Assembly: GCF_013201075.1 (NCBI RefSeq)
Contig: NZ_CP053708.1
Coordinates: forward strand, 363,001-427,000
Length of the DNA: 64,000 bases
Source of the DNA: Lichenicola cladoniae
GTDB lineage: Bacteria > Pseudomonadota > Alphaproteobacteria > Acetobacterales > Acetobacteraceae
Direction of reading: 5' to 3'
The notes below the pieces were generated by a model. It searched no databases, was not told the DNA's origin, and saw only the letters and a program-made list of their open reading frames with translations. Shown here piece after piece: positions 17,698 through 26,396 of the stretch (the stretch's first letter is position 1; each line of letters opens with the position of its first letter). The translations under genes were made by a program, and so were the position numbers.

Positions 17698-18426
17698 ATG
17701 TCCGGTCGACGAAACGGTCCGACCCGGCTGATCCTGGCGGTCGACACGACCGACCCGATACAGGCCGCAAGCTGGCTCGAAGCGGCTGGCTCGTCCTGCG
17801 ACGCGATCAAGCTGGGGCTGGAATTCACCTACGCGAATGGCTTCGACGCTGTGAAGCGGCTGGCCACAGACCGCCCGTTGTTCCTCGATCTCAAGCTGCA
17901 CGACATTCCCAACACCGTGGCCGCCGCCATACGGGCCCTGGCCCCGGTCCGGCCGGCGATGCTGACCATCCATGCCGCCGGCGGGGCCGCCATGATCGAG
18001 GCCGCGCGTGACGCGATCGAGACCAGCTTCCCGCCCGACGAGCATCCGATCCTGCTGGCGGTGACCGTGCTGACCAGCCTGGACGCCGAGGCGCTGCACT
18101 CGACCGGTGTCGCCGGTGGCCCGCGCCAGCAGGTGCTTCGGCTCGGCCGGCTGGCGCTTGCGGCCGGCGCGCATGGCCTGGTCTGTAGTCCGCACGAGGT
18201 GGCACCGCTGCGCGACGCGCTCGGCGCCGATCCCTGCCTGGTGGTGCCCGGCATCCGCCCGGCCGGCGCCGCGACCGACGACCAGAAGCGCATCATGACC
18301 CCTGCCGAGGCGCACCGCGCCGGTGCGGACTGGATCGTGGTCGGCCGGCCGATCACCCGCGCGGCCGATCCCGGCGCGATGGCCGCTGCCATCGCCGCCG
18401 AACTGGCCGATACCATCCTGGAATGA
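17698..18426 (+). CDS. pyrF: Orotidine 5'-phosphate decarboxylase
   Basis: 242 residues. The N-terminal strand LILAVDTTDP, the DAIKLGLEF segment, and the catalytic FLDLKLHDIPNTV (Asp-Lys pair) are textbook, as is the phosphate-gripping VVPGIRPAG and DWIVVGRPITRA. It makes UMP, the last step of pyrimidine synthesis. The gene is 7 bp behind lapA and its stop overlaps the trpF start (ATGA). Confidence 0.97.
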   Translation: MSGRRNGPTRLILAVDTTDPIQAASWLEAAGSSCDAIKLGLEFTYANGFDAVKRLATDRPLFLDLKLHDIPNTVAAAIRALAPVRPAMLTIHAAGGAAMIEAARDAIETSFPPDEHPILLAVTVLTSLDAEALHSTGVAGGPRQQVLRLGRLALAAGAHGLVCSPHEVAPLRDALGADPCLVVPGIRPAGAATDDQKRIMTPAEAHRAGADWIVVGRPITRAADPGAMAAAIAAELADTILE

Positions 18427-19064
18427 GCGAAGATCGCGCCAGCCGGATCAAGGTGAAGATCTGCGGCATCCGGGACGAGGCCGCGCTGGACGCGGCGGTC
18501 GATGCCGGAGCGGACTGGATCGGCTTCGTGTTCTTCCCGCGCTCGCCCCGCTTCATCACTGCGCCGGAAGCAGCGGTGCTGCACCGGCGGCTGGACGGCA
18601 AGGCATCCGCCGTCGGGCTGTTCGTCGAGCCGGAAGAGGGCGACATCGAACGCGTCCTGCAGCAGGTGCCGCTTGACATCCTGCAGCTCTACACCGCCCC
18701 GGAGCGCGCCCGGTATCTCCGTGAGAGGTTCCGGCGACCGGTCTGGCTGGCGCATGGCGTGAGCCGCCGGGACCAGTTGCCGGCCGCGCATGGCCTGGAT
18801 GGCCTGGTCATCGAGTCGCGGCCGCCGGACGATGCATCCCGTCCGGGCGGCAACGGCCTAGCTTTCGACTGGTCGATCCTGCGAGGCTGGCAGGCGCCTA
18901 CCCCCTGGCTGCTCGCGGGCGGCCTGACGCCGGCAAATGTCCGCGAGGCGATTGAGCTGAGCGGCACATCGGCCGTGGACGTCTCCTCGGGCGTTGAAAG
19001 CAGCCCCGGATGCAAGGATCCGGCGCTGATCCATCGGTTCGTCAGGTCCGCACGCGCCGACTGA
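18423..19064 (+). CDS. trpF: Phosphoribosylanthranilate isomerase
   Basis: 213 residues. The (beta/alpha)8 enzyme of tryptophan synthesis is marked by VKICGIRDEAALDAAVDAG with the catalytic Cys, IGFVFFPRSPRFI, LQLYT, and the phosphate-binding LLAGGLTPANVREA and VDVSSGVESSPG. It converts N-(5'-phosphoribosyl)anthranilate to CdRP. Translation is coupled to pyrF by a 4-bp overlap. Its 3' end overlaps the convergent blh gene by 23 bp. The usual partner trpB is not in the window. Confidence 0.96.
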   Translation: MSEDRASRIKVKICGIRDEAALDAAVDAGADWIGFVFFPRSPRFITAPEAAVLHRRLDGKASAVGLFVEPEEGDIERVLQQVPLDILQLYTAPERARYLRERFRRPVWLAHGVSRRDQLPAAHGLDGLVIESRPPDDASRPGGNGLAFDWSILRGWQAPTPWLLAGGLTPANVREAIELSGTSAVDVSSGVESSPGCKDPALIHRFVRSARAD

Positions 19065-19944
19065 GCCAGGTCTCGAAGAGCATGTGCGGCAGTGTCAGCG
19101 CGGCCAGCCCCTGGATCGTCAGGCACAGCAGGCGCTGGTCGGCTGGGCCGTGATAGAGCGGCCATAATGCCGCGCCGATCAGCAGCGTCAGGGCGGTGAC
19201 CGGCAGTGCCAGCAGCGCGGCACTCCTGACGTCCCGGATGCGCGGGGCACGGAAATTGTCCCGGATCAGGCCCTGCATGTGGGCAGGGGCATGAATGCAG
19301 ACGAAGTAGATAGCGAATGCCGTGACCGGTGGTGCGACGATAAATACGCAGGCCAGCAGTCCGGGCAGCATCAGCCGCGATTCCTGACCCGTCTGCAGGC
19401 GCCTGACCAACCACGTGGCGGCGCAGGCCAGCCATATCAGCGATGCGGCCCACAACCAGGCAGGCGGCTGCACCATGACAGTCCGCGAGACTGTGCCGAG
19501 CACAAGGCCGGTCGCCCCTGGATGTGCCAGCACCGCCATCGCGATCGGGAGTCCACCATGGACCACCACGTCCAGCCGACCGGCGCTGTCGCGATCCTCG
19601 GTGCCAAAGTGCAGCACAGATGCGATGAGGAAGAGGACCAGGGTTGGCAGTGGCGCAAGATGCCACGCGAGCAGCACGCCGGCTGCCAGTGCGAGATAAG
19701 GCGCGGCGAAGATCAGGAACCAGACTCTTGGAAACCGGCTTCGGAGCAACGAGCGGGCCAATTCGCCGTCGAGAGCACCATGCGGCACTCCCAGGACGAT
19801 GACGGTCAGTAAAGCCGAGATGGTGGCTGGCCCACTCGGTAGCCAACCACTTGCAGCGATGCCCGCCCCTATGAGCAGGAGCGGGCTAACCCTGGTCAGG
19901 GCGCGTGTCGTTGCCGCCGGAACGGCAATGGCGCCCTGATGCAT
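19042..19944 (-). CDS. blh: Brp/Blh family beta-carotene 15,15'-dioxygenase (retinal synthesis)
   Basis: About 300 residues, mostly membrane helices. The conserved His sites are present: GVPHGALDGELA, VLHFGTED, CIHAPAHMQGL and LPHMLFETWL, which together hold the iron centre in Blh. The enzyme cleaves beta-carotene into two retinals. It starts 4 bp after the rhodopsin stop, so it supplies the chromophore to that protein from the same mRNA. No carotenoid synthesis genes are in the window, so beta-carotene must come from elsewhere in the genome. Its tail overlaps trpF by 23 bp on the opposite strand. Confidence 0.92.
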   Translation of the reverse strand: MHQGAIAVPAATTRALTRVSPLLLIGAGIAASGWLPSGPATISALLTVIVLGVPHGALDGELARSLLRSRFPRVWFLIFAAPYLALAAGVLLAWHLAPLPTLVLFLIASVLHFGTEDRDSAGRLDVVVHGGLPIAMAVLAHPGATGLVLGTVSRTVMVQPPAWLWAASLIWLACAATWLVRRLQTGQESRLMLPGLLACVFIVAPPVTAFAIYFVCIHAPAHMQGLIRDNFRAPRIRDVRSAALLALPVTALTLLIGAALWPLYHGPADQRLLCLTIQGLAALTLPHMLFETWLSRRVRT

Positions 19945-19948
19945 CAGA

Positions 19949-20707
19949 CTACCGGGCAGCGCGGCCGGCGACAGGCGCGGTATAGACCTCTGACAGGTCA
20001 CGGTCGGTAATCTTGGTGTCGGACGCGATCGACATGAACCCGTAGACCACCTTCGCAGCGACATCGAGGATCAGGATGAACACGATCGCCGCAGTGTCGC
20101 TGACCACATAGAGCCCGTCCGGTGATACGAGCAACACCAGCGGGTAGATGAGCCAGATGACCGACAGGATCATCGCGTTGCGACGATAGACCGTCTGCAC
20201 GTCATCACGCTCTTCGTGGTTCGCCTGCATCAGTGAGACCCAGATCACGTAATACACGCCGATGAAGGCAACGCACGAGATCAGGAACCAGATCCACTTC
20301 AGGGACGGGATTTCGGACGCACCGAAAAAGAACGATGTCACGATCATGACGACGTCGGCCAGCACGATCCCGACGATAGCACCGGTCCGCTTAGAGCCGG
20401 CATGCATTGCCGTGTACGCGAGAGACACCAGGAGCAACGGCGTGGTGAACGCCCAGTCGATGTATCGTGCGAAATAGAAGATGCGCGTTCCGTCGATTGG
20501 CGCTGCCGCCGTATGGAACGGCAGAATGACCGCACCCTGTCCGGTCGCCATGGCGAAATAGGAGCAGGCGGCAATGATCGGCACGATACCATGAAGTACC
20601 GTCTGCAATTCTTCCGCTTTAGTCCGTCGCTTGCCGGTAAGGAGAATGCCGAGACCGCCGATAAGCATGATGGCAGTCGTCAGCCAGAGCCAGCCTGAAG
20701 CACTCAT
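19949..20707 (-). CDS. Type-1 microbial rhodopsin, probable proton pump with DTS motif
   Basis: About 252 residues with seven membrane helices. Helix C reads RYIDWAFTTPLLLVS, giving Asp84 (proton acceptor), Thr88 and Ser95 at the positions of bacteriorhodopsin D85, T89 and D96. Helix G reads LDVAAKVVYGF, with the retinal-binding Lys219 and counter-ion Asp215. The Asp acceptor fits outward proton pumping, but the cytoplasmic donor carboxylate is replaced by Ser. The ATG at 20707 follows AAAGGA at a longish distance; a TTG at 20743 would add 12 residues. It is followed after 4 bp by blh, so the pair is a self-contained light-energy operon. Confidence 0.94.
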   Translation of the reverse strand: MSASGWLWLTTAIMLIGGLGILLTGKRRTKAEELQTVLHGIVPIIAACSYFAMATGQGAVILPFHTAAAPIDGTRIFYFARYIDWAFTTPLLLVSLAYTAMHAGSKRTGAIVGIVLADVVMIVTSFFFGASEIPSLKWIWFLISCVAFIGVYYVIWVSLMQANHEERDDVQTVYRRNAMILSVIWLIYPLVLLVSPDGLYVVSDTAAIVFILILDVAAKVVYGFMSIASDTKITDRDLSEVYTAPVAGRAAR

Positions 20708-20760
20708 GATGTTAACCCATCCTTTTGTCCAGTCGACTGACAAGGATGGAGCACTATTAG

Positions 20761-20771
20761 AGTTTCAAACT
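20761..20771. promoter_or_regulatory. Small inverted repeat upstream of the rhodopsin gene
   Basis: The bases AGTTTCAAACT form a palindrome of 5-bp arms around one base, about 55 bp before the rhodopsin ATG, inside an AT-richer gap. A regulator site is possible; nothing else supports it. Confidence 0.25.
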
Positions 20772-20812
20772 ATTGCTCGCGGATAATAGATTCCGCGCGC
20801 CTGTCACATGTT

Positions 20813-20842
20813 TGCCCTCGCCCGGGTGTCCGGGCGAGGGCA
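20813..20842 (-). terminator. Strong hairpin after the Gly/Tyr-rich gene
   Basis: A perfect 13-bp GC-rich stem (TGCCCTCGCCCGG and its complement) closes a 4-base loop, 6 bp past the stop of the Gly/Tyr-rich secreted protein. No T-run follows on the minus strand, so termination may be imperfect. Confidence 0.6.
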
Positions 20843-20847
20843 GATTA

Positions 20848-21222
20848 TCAATAGCCGTAGTAGCCGTAAGCCGGTGCTGCATAGACCACCGTGCCCGGAG
20901 CATATCCATAGGCAGGATACACCGGCTGCGGATACGCGTAACGCGGATAGCCGCCATAACCGTATCCGCCGTAGGGTGCCGCGACAGCCGCGCCAAGCGC
21001 CGCACCGGCCAGCAGGCCAACGCCAAGGCCCAGTCCACCACGCCCGTAGCCGCCACGATATCCATAGCCGCCGCCACGATAGCCGTAGCCACCATGATAG
21101 CCGCCGTAACCACCGTGATAACCACCATAGCCGCCGCCCCAGCGAGCCTCGGCCGGATGGGTCGTGGCTATCGCGCCGACCAGTCCGAGTGCCGCGGTCG
21201 CAATTATCAGGGGTCTACGCAT
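20848..21222 (-). CDS. Gly/Tyr-rich secreted protein
   Basis: 124 residues. A signal peptide (MRRPLIIATAALGLVGAIA, likely cut near PAEA) is followed by tandem GGYGGYH/GYRGG-type repeats (about residues 28-62). A glycine-zipper-like hydrophobic segment (GLGVGLLAGAALGAAVAAP) and a Tyr/Pro-rich tail come next. Proteins of this composition are common in alphaproteobacteria; they are predicted to be envelope-located and disordered, with no known activity. It is a single gene followed by a strong hairpin. Confidence 0.7.
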   Translation of the reverse strand: MRRPLIIATAALGLVGAIATTHPAEARWGGGYGGYHGGYGGYHGGYGYRGGGYGYRGGYGRGGLGLGVGLLAGAALGAAVAAPYGGYGYGGYPRYAYPQPVYPAYGYAPGTVVYAAPAYGYYGY

Positions 21223-21318
21223 CGTCGCCTCCTTGGCAATTCGCTGACGCCTAGAAGATAGGGAGGATCGGGTCGAAACAAAGGCGCCGCTGTGACCGGT
21301 TCATGTCGGTGTCGGATA

Positions 21319-22572
21319 TCAGCCCTGCGGATTCGGATGGATCCTTCGCGCCACCCGCTCGATGGTCAGTCCCTGGACGATGATGCTGAACACCACGACG
21401 CCATAACACACCGCCAGAAGCGATGGCCGCAGGGCGGTCGCCGGCAGTTCCAGCGCCAGCGCCACCGAGATGCCGCCACGCAGGCCGCCCCAGGTCAGCA
21501 GGACCAGGGTGCCGCCACGATCCGTCCGGCGCAGATGCAGCGGAATGGCAGCCAGGAACACGCTGAGCGCCCGCACCAGGATCGATAGCGGGATCGCTAC
21601 CAGCACCGCGGCCAGGTGCGACAGATGAAATGCGAGTGCCAGCACCTCGAAGCCGATCAGCAGGAACAGCAGCGCGTTCAATACCTCGTCGACAAGCGAC
21701 CAGAACGCCATCAACTCGCCATGTCCGTGGTCCGATATCGCCGACCGGGTACGGCGGCTGCCCATGGTCAGGCCGGCGACGACGACCGCGATCGGGCCCG
21801 ACATGTGCAGCGCGCTGGCGAGGCTGTAGGTCCCGGTGGCCAATGCCAGCGAGACGATCAACTCCAGATGCGGATCGCGGGCCGCTCGCATGAACAGCAT
21901 GGACACGAAGCCCAACACCAGGCCCAGCAGGCTGCCGCCGACCGCCTCGAGGCCGAACCGGGTCAGGACTTCGCTCGCCGTCACCATCGGACCGCCGCCG
22001 ACGGCGATGCCAAGCGCCAGCCCGAATACAACGACGCCGACCCCGTCATTGAACAAGCTCTCGCCGACGAACAGGGCTTGCAGCGGCGCGGGCAGGCCCA
22101 CGCGGCGCAGCATGCCGACGACCGATACCGGATCGGTGGGAGCCAGGATCGCCCCCAGCACGATGCACCAGATCAACGGCACCGGCATGTCCACGAGTGG
22201 GAAGACCAGCCACATGCCGACGCCGAACAACGCGACCGCCAGGAGTGTCCCGACCACCGCCAGGGCGGTCACCGGGAGCCACTGCGACCGCAGATGGCCC
22301 AGATCGACCTGCAACGCGCCGGCGAACAACAGGAACGACAAAGCGCCGCCGAGCAGCGCCTGCGGCAGGTCGATCGTACTCAGGAGATTCCGCGACAGCG
22401 CGTGCAAGTCGTAGCTGCTGATCAGCGGATCGATCGCCAGCACCACCAGCGAGATCACGAGCGATATCACCAGCACGCCGATTGTCATCGGCAGCCTCAG
22501 GGTGCGGTCGTTGATGACCCCGAATATCGCCGCAAGCGTCAGGAGCAGCGCGAACAGGCCAAGCGGCGTCAT
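21319..22572 (-). CDS. Cation:proton antiporter, CPA1 (NhaP-type)
   Basis: About 417 residues with 11-13 predicted membrane helices. CPA1 hallmarks are GAILAPTDPVSVVGMLRR, with the ion-site Asp, and LFVGESLFNDGVGVVVF, with the ND pair, plus a helix near GLRGGISVALALELP. It should exchange Na+ or K+ for H+ across the inner membrane. The ATG at 22572 is used; the frame continues upstream to 22656 without membrane character. No regulator or partner gene adjoins it. Confidence 0.9.
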   Translation of the reverse strand: MTPLGLFALLLTLAAIFGVINDRTLRLPMTIGVLVISLVISLVVLAIDPLISSYDLHALSRNLLSTIDLPQALLGGALSFLLFAGALQVDLGHLRSQWLPVTALAVVGTLLAVALFGVGMWLVFPLVDMPVPLIWCIVLGAILAPTDPVSVVGMLRRVGLPAPLQALFVGESLFNDGVGVVVFGLALGIAVGGGPMVTASEVLTRFGLEAVGGSLLGLVLGFVSMLFMRAARDPHLELIVSLALATGTYSLASALHMSGPIAVVVAGLTMGSRRTRSAISDHGHGELMAFWSLVDEVLNALLFLLIGFEVLALAFHLSHLAAVLVAIPLSILVRALSVFLAAIPLHLRRTDRGGTLVLLTWGGLRGGISVALALELPATALRPSLLAVCYGVVVFSIIVQGLTIERVARRIHPNPQG

Positions 22573-22696
22573 GGGCGCCGGTATCCGGCAGGGAGTAAGG
22601 CTATGGCCGGCGAAGAGGATCTGGAAAGAAGGACCTGCATGACCCGGGTCTATCACGATCCGGCCGCAACCGCGGGAACGGCTGACAGGAAAGGTC

Positions 22697-22719
22697 GGGC
22701 GGCTCCCGGAGAGCCGCCC
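22697..22719 (-). terminator. Hairpin after the ABC substrate-binding gene
   Basis: A 9-bp stem GGGCGGCTC/GAGCCGCCC with loop CCGGA lies 7 bp beyond the stop of the periplasmic binding protein. On the minus strand it is followed by CC and three T, a weak T-tract. It probably ends the long sugar-alcohol operon. Confidence 0.6.
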
Positions 22720-22726
22720 GGAGATC

Positions 22727-23698
22727 CTACTTCTTCAGCGTGAAGGCCGAGACGTAGTCGCCCACATTGGCCTTGGTGATGAGAACGCAGTTGAACAGCT
22801 GCTTCTCCTTGGCGACGCCGGTCTTGCCGGTTTTCAGGAAGGAATCCGCCTCGTCCACGGCTTTCGCGGAGAACACGGCCACCGGCTGCAGCACGGTGTA
22901 TTGCAGTTCGCCGGCCTTGATCGCCGCGACCGCGTCGGGCGATCCGTCGAAGCCGCCGACCTTGATGCTGGACAGCTTTCCGGCCTCTTTCAACGCCGAG
23001 ATCGCGCCAAGCGCCATCTCGTCGTTGCCGGCGATCACGCCGTTGATGTCGGGGTGGGCCTGGAGCAGGTTCTGCATCTTGTCGTGGCCCTGCGTCCGGT
23101 CCCAGTTGGCGACCTGCGAGCCGACCTTGACCAGTCCGGTATACTGGCTGAGCACCGTCTCGTAGCCGTTCGAGCGGGTCGCGGCATTGTTGTCCGAGGG
23201 TGAGCCGAGCAGCTCGACGTAGTTCGCCTTCTGGCCGACATCCTTCACCCAGCGCTGCGCTCCGAGGGCCGCACCCTGCGCGTTGTTGGACACGAGCTGC
23301 GCCTTGGCGAGGCCGGCCTGGTTGATCTCGGCATTGACCAGGAACACCGGGATGTTCGCGGCGATCGCCTTCTTCACCGCGCCGATCGAGCCGCTGGCAT
23401 TGGCCGGATCCAGAATGATCGCCACGGACCGGTTGGTGATCGCGGTGTCGATCAGGTTGCTCTCGGTGTTGGTATCGCCCTTCGACGCGCCGACGGTGGC
23501 GGTATATCCGAGCTTCTGTGCCTCGGCGGCGGCCACCTTGCCCTCGGTAAGCCAGTACGGGTTCGAGGGGTCGTTCACTATGATCGACATCAGCCCGCCC
23601 TTCGAGGGTGCGGCCAGTGCCGGTGCCATGGATGCCGCGATCGCCGGGGCCGCCAACGTCAGGGCGGTCATGGTCAGGAATGTTTTTCTTTTGGACAT
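22727..23698 (-). CDS. Sugar ABC transporter periplasmic binding protein (RbsB-like)
   Basis: 323 residues. A signal peptide (about residues 1-29) precedes a two-lobed periplasmic-binding fold: NDPSNPYWLTEGKVAAAEAQ, LIDTAITNRSVAIILDPAN, VIAGNDEMALGAISAL, and VGGFDGSPDAVAAIKAG. It captures a sugar or sugar alcohol for the permease and ATPase encoded just upstream in the same operon. Given the tetritol dehydrogenase-like and DhaK/DhaL genes, a tetritol (erythritol or threitol) ligand is inferred. AAAGGA stands before the ATG. It is the last gene of the operon. Confidence 0.93.
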   Translation of the reverse strand: MSKRKTFLTMTALTLAAPAIAASMAPALAAPSKGGLMSIIVNDPSNPYWLTEGKVAAAEAQKLGYTATVGASKGDTNTESNLIDTAITNRSVAIILDPANASGSIGAVKKAIAANIPVFLVNAEINQAGLAKAQLVSNNAQGAALGAQRWVKDVGQKANYVELLGSPSDNNAATRSNGYETVLSQYTGLVKVGSQVANWDRTQGHDKMQNLLQAHPDINGVIAGNDEMALGAISALKEAGKLSSIKVGGFDGSPDAVAAIKAGELQYTVLQPVAVFSAKAVDEADSFLKTGKTGVAKEKQLFNCVLITKANVGDYVSAFTLKK

Positions 23699-23739
23699 GG
23701 TATTTCCTTTTTTTGGTAGGCGAAACTGTTCGACCGACG

Positions 23740-24831
23740 TCAGCCCGGCTGCAGTGCCGGTGTTGGGGAGCCGGGTGTGCCGGCCTGGCGCTTGGGCCGG
23801 CGGCGGTACTGCACCGCGTTGAGCAACACGGCCAAAACGATCACGGCACCGGTGAAGACCGTCTGCCAGTAGGACGAGATCCCGATGATGACGAGCCCAT
23901 CTGACAGGAAGCCGATAACGAAGGCGCCGAGCAACGTCCCGCGGATGTTGCCGCGACCGCCGGTCAGTGCGGCACCGCCGATGACCACCGCGGCGATTGC
24001 GGTCAATTCATAGGACAAGCCCGCCGTCGGCCCGGCCGAGGTGAGCTGCGACGACAGGATCAGGCCGGCCAGGGCGGCACACACGCCGGACAGCACATAG
24101 ACCGTGACCTGCACCTGCTTGACCGGGACGCCGGAAAGCTCTGCCGCGCGCTCGTTGCCGCCGGATGCATACAGCCAGCGCCCGAACGCGGTTCGGCTCA
24201 GAACGAGATTTCCGAAGAAGGCGACCACGATCAGGACCAGCACGCCGATCGGCATGCCGAACAGATGGTTGAACCCGAGCCAGTTGAAACCGGTATTCCC
24301 GAGTTTCGGACTGCCACCAAGGCTGTTGTACGTCAGGCCGTTGGTGATCAGCAGTGCCGCACCGCGCGCCACGTACATCACGCCGAGGGTGGCCACGAAG
24401 GCAGGCACCTTGAAGCGTGCGATCAGCACGCCGTTGACCAGCCCGACCAGCCCGCCCAGCAGGCAGGTCAGGATCACCACCACCCAGACCGGCGGAAACA
24501 AGGTGATGCCGAGGCTGGTGACCGTCACGCCCTGCATCAGGAAGCCGGCAATCACCCCGGACAATCCGAGCGTCGATCCCACCGACAGGTCGATCCCGCC
24601 GTTGAGGATGACCAGCAGCATGCCGATCGCCAGGATGCCGAAAATGGCGACGTGGGAGGACATCGTCAGGAAATTGCCGAGAGAGAAATAATACGGTGAC
24701 AAGGCCGAGAACACGGCGATGATCAGGATCAGTGCAAAGAAGGCGCGGCCCTCCAGCAGCAGTCTGCCAAGTTCGATGTCGCGGAGCCGGTCCAGGCCGG
24801 TCCGTCCGGAAGATGGGTTTGTATCGCTCAT
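23740..24831 (-). CDS. Sugar ABC transporter permease (RbsC-like)
   Basis: 363 residues with 8-10 membrane helices of the BPD_transp_2 type. Typical segments are GMLLVILNGGIDLSVGS, FVATLGVMYVARGAALLITNG, ASGGNERAAELSGV, and AAVVIGGAALTGGRGNIRGT. It forms the inner-membrane channel for the importer, as a homodimer in related systems. The tail after about residue 340 is rich in Arg and Pro. It lies between the ATPase (28-bp gap) and the binding-protein gene (41-bp gap). Confidence 0.93.
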   Translation of the reverse strand: MSDTNPSSGRTGLDRLRDIELGRLLLEGRAFFALILIIAVFSALSPYYFSLGNFLTMSSHVAIFGILAIGMLLVILNGGIDLSVGSTLGLSGVIAGFLMQGVTVTSLGITLFPPVWVVVILTCLLGGLVGLVNGVLIARFKVPAFVATLGVMYVARGAALLITNGLTYNSLGGSPKLGNTGFNWLGFNHLFGMPIGVLVLIVVAFFGNLVLSRTAFGRWLYASGGNERAAELSGVPVKQVQVTVYVLSGVCAALAGLILSSQLTSAGPTAGLSYELTAIAAVVIGGAALTGGRGNIRGTLLGAFVIGFLSDGLVIIGISSYWQTVFTGAVIVLAVLLNAVQYRRRPKRQAGTPGSPTPALQPG

Positions 24832-24858
24832 GATCAGAAGACTCTGCTAATCGTGTTG

Positions 24859-26394
24859 TCAGCCAACGACGGCTTCACCGGAGGCCGCCATGATGTCCTC
24901 CTTCAGGACGTCCGGACCGAACTCCGCCGAAATCCGGCCCCTGCGCATCACGACGATCCGGTGCGCGATGCTCAGGCACTCCTGAACCTCCGACGTCGAG
25001 TAGATCACCGCGAGCCCCTGCGCCGCCTTCTCCCCAAGCAGCCTGAAGACCTCCGCCTTGGCGCCGACATCGATGCCGCGACTGGGCTCGTCGAGCAGGA
25101 TTACCCTGGGATTGGTTGCCAACATCTTACCGATGACGACCTTCTGCTGGTTGCCGCCCGACAACGAACCGATCGGTGCGCTGCCTCCCGCCGTCTTGAT
25201 GTGGACGTTGCGGATCGACGCATCGACCAGCGCCTGCTCCCGTGGGCGCGAGGTCAGCACCCGCCTGATGAACGCACCGATGCTGGCAAGGGACAGGTTT
25301 TCACCCACCGACATCGTCTGGACCAGACCGTCGCGCTGGCGATCCTCAGGGACCAGGACCAGGCCCTTGGCGATCCGGCCGGCGATGCTCAGTCCGGCAA
25401 GCGGCTGGTTTTCGAGCAGAACCCGGCCGCTGGCCATCGGCACGCGGCCGGCGATCGACTCCAGCAGTTCCGTACGTCCCGCCCCCATCAGCCCATAGAT
25501 GCAGACGATCTCGCCGGCCCTAACGTCGAGCGACAGATGGTCCACGACCAGATTGCCCGACTTGGTGGTATCCTCGACGCAGACATCGTCGATCGACAGG
25601 GCGATCTCGCCGAATTCGTAACCGGTCGGCGGGGACCCGCGATCGAAATGGTCGCCGACCATGTTCTGCACGATCCATTGCAGGTCGATGTTCTTCGCCT
25701 CGGCCGTCGCGGTGATCGCACCATCGCGCAGGACCACCGCATAATCGGTGATCTGCAGGGCTTCCTCGAGATGATGCGAGATATAGACGATCGACACGCC
25801 ACGGCTGGTCAGGTCGCGGATCACCTTGAACAGCACCTCGACCTCGGTGGCGCTCAGCGCCGAGGTCGGCTCGTCCATGATCAGGATGCGCGCATCGACC
25901 GAGAGCGCACGCGCGATCTCGACGATCTGCTGCTGGCCGAGGCGCAGATCCTCGACCAGGGTCATCGGCTCGATGTCTTCCTCGAGCTCCGTCATCAGGG
26001 CGCGGGTCTGGCGCGCCTCTTCTGCAAAGTCGACGCCGGACGCGTGATGCAGCTCCCGTCCGAGAAAGATGTTGTCCCGCACGCTCAGGTTGGGTGCCAG
26101 GCTCAGTTCCTGATGGATGATCGAGATACCGTGGTTCCGCGCATCCACCGTCGACGAGAAGGCGATGCGATGGCCGTCGAGTTCGATCTCGCCGGACGTC
26201 GGTGTCGTAACCCCGGACAGGATCTTCATGAGCGTCGACTTGCCCGCACCGTTCTCGCCGAACAGTGTGGTGACTTTTCCACGGTGGATATTGAAGTTCA
26301 CGCCCTTGAGGGCATGCGTGTTGCCATAGGTCTTGACGATGTTGAACGCCGACAACACCGGTGCTGCGATAACCGGGTCCGTAGCCGATGACAT
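24859..26394 (-). CDS. Sugar ABC transporter ATP-binding protein (RbsA-like, two domains)
   Basis: About 511 residues with two ABC domains. The first has Walker A GENGAGKSTLMKIL, signature LRLGQQQIVEIARAL, and Walker B RILIMDEPTSAL. The second has a degenerate Walker A (GLMGAGRTELLESIAG), an LSGGNQQKV signature and VILLDEPSRGIDVG. This asymmetry is normal for monosaccharide importers. It energises uptake with the permease and binding protein. A GTG at 26400 overlaps the DUF2291 stop and is an alternative start two codons upstream. Confidence 0.94.
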   Translation of the reverse strand: MSSATDPVIAAPVLSAFNIVKTYGNTHALKGVNFNIHRGKVTTLFGENGAGKSTLMKILSGVTTPTSGEIELDGHRIAFSSTVDARNHGISIIHQELSLAPNLSVRDNIFLGRELHHASGVDFAEEARQTRALMTELEEDIEPMTLVEDLRLGQQQIVEIARALSVDARILIMDEPTSALSATEVEVLFKVIRDLTSRGVSIVYISHHLEEALQITDYAVVLRDGAITATAEAKNIDLQWIVQNMVGDHFDRGSPPTGYEFGEIALSIDDVCVEDTTKSGNLVVDHLSLDVRAGEIVCIYGLMGAGRTELLESIAGRVPMASGRVLLENQPLAGLSIAGRIAKGLVLVPEDRQRDGLVQTMSVGENLSLASIGAFIRRVLTSRPREQALVDASIRNVHIKTAGGSAPIGSLSGGNQQKVVIGKMLATNPRVILLDEPSRGIDVGAKAEVFRLLGEKAAQGLAVIYSTSEVQECLSIAHRIVVMRRGRISAEFGPDVLKEDIMAASGEAVVG

Positions 26395-26396
26395 GC

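Noticed and set aside
21040-21130. Tandem repeat array at DNA level, possible CRISPR-like repeat
   Set aside because: The repetition encodes GGYGGYH/GYRGG peptide repeats in the Gly/Tyr-rich protein; unit length and lack of unique spacers exclude CRISPR.
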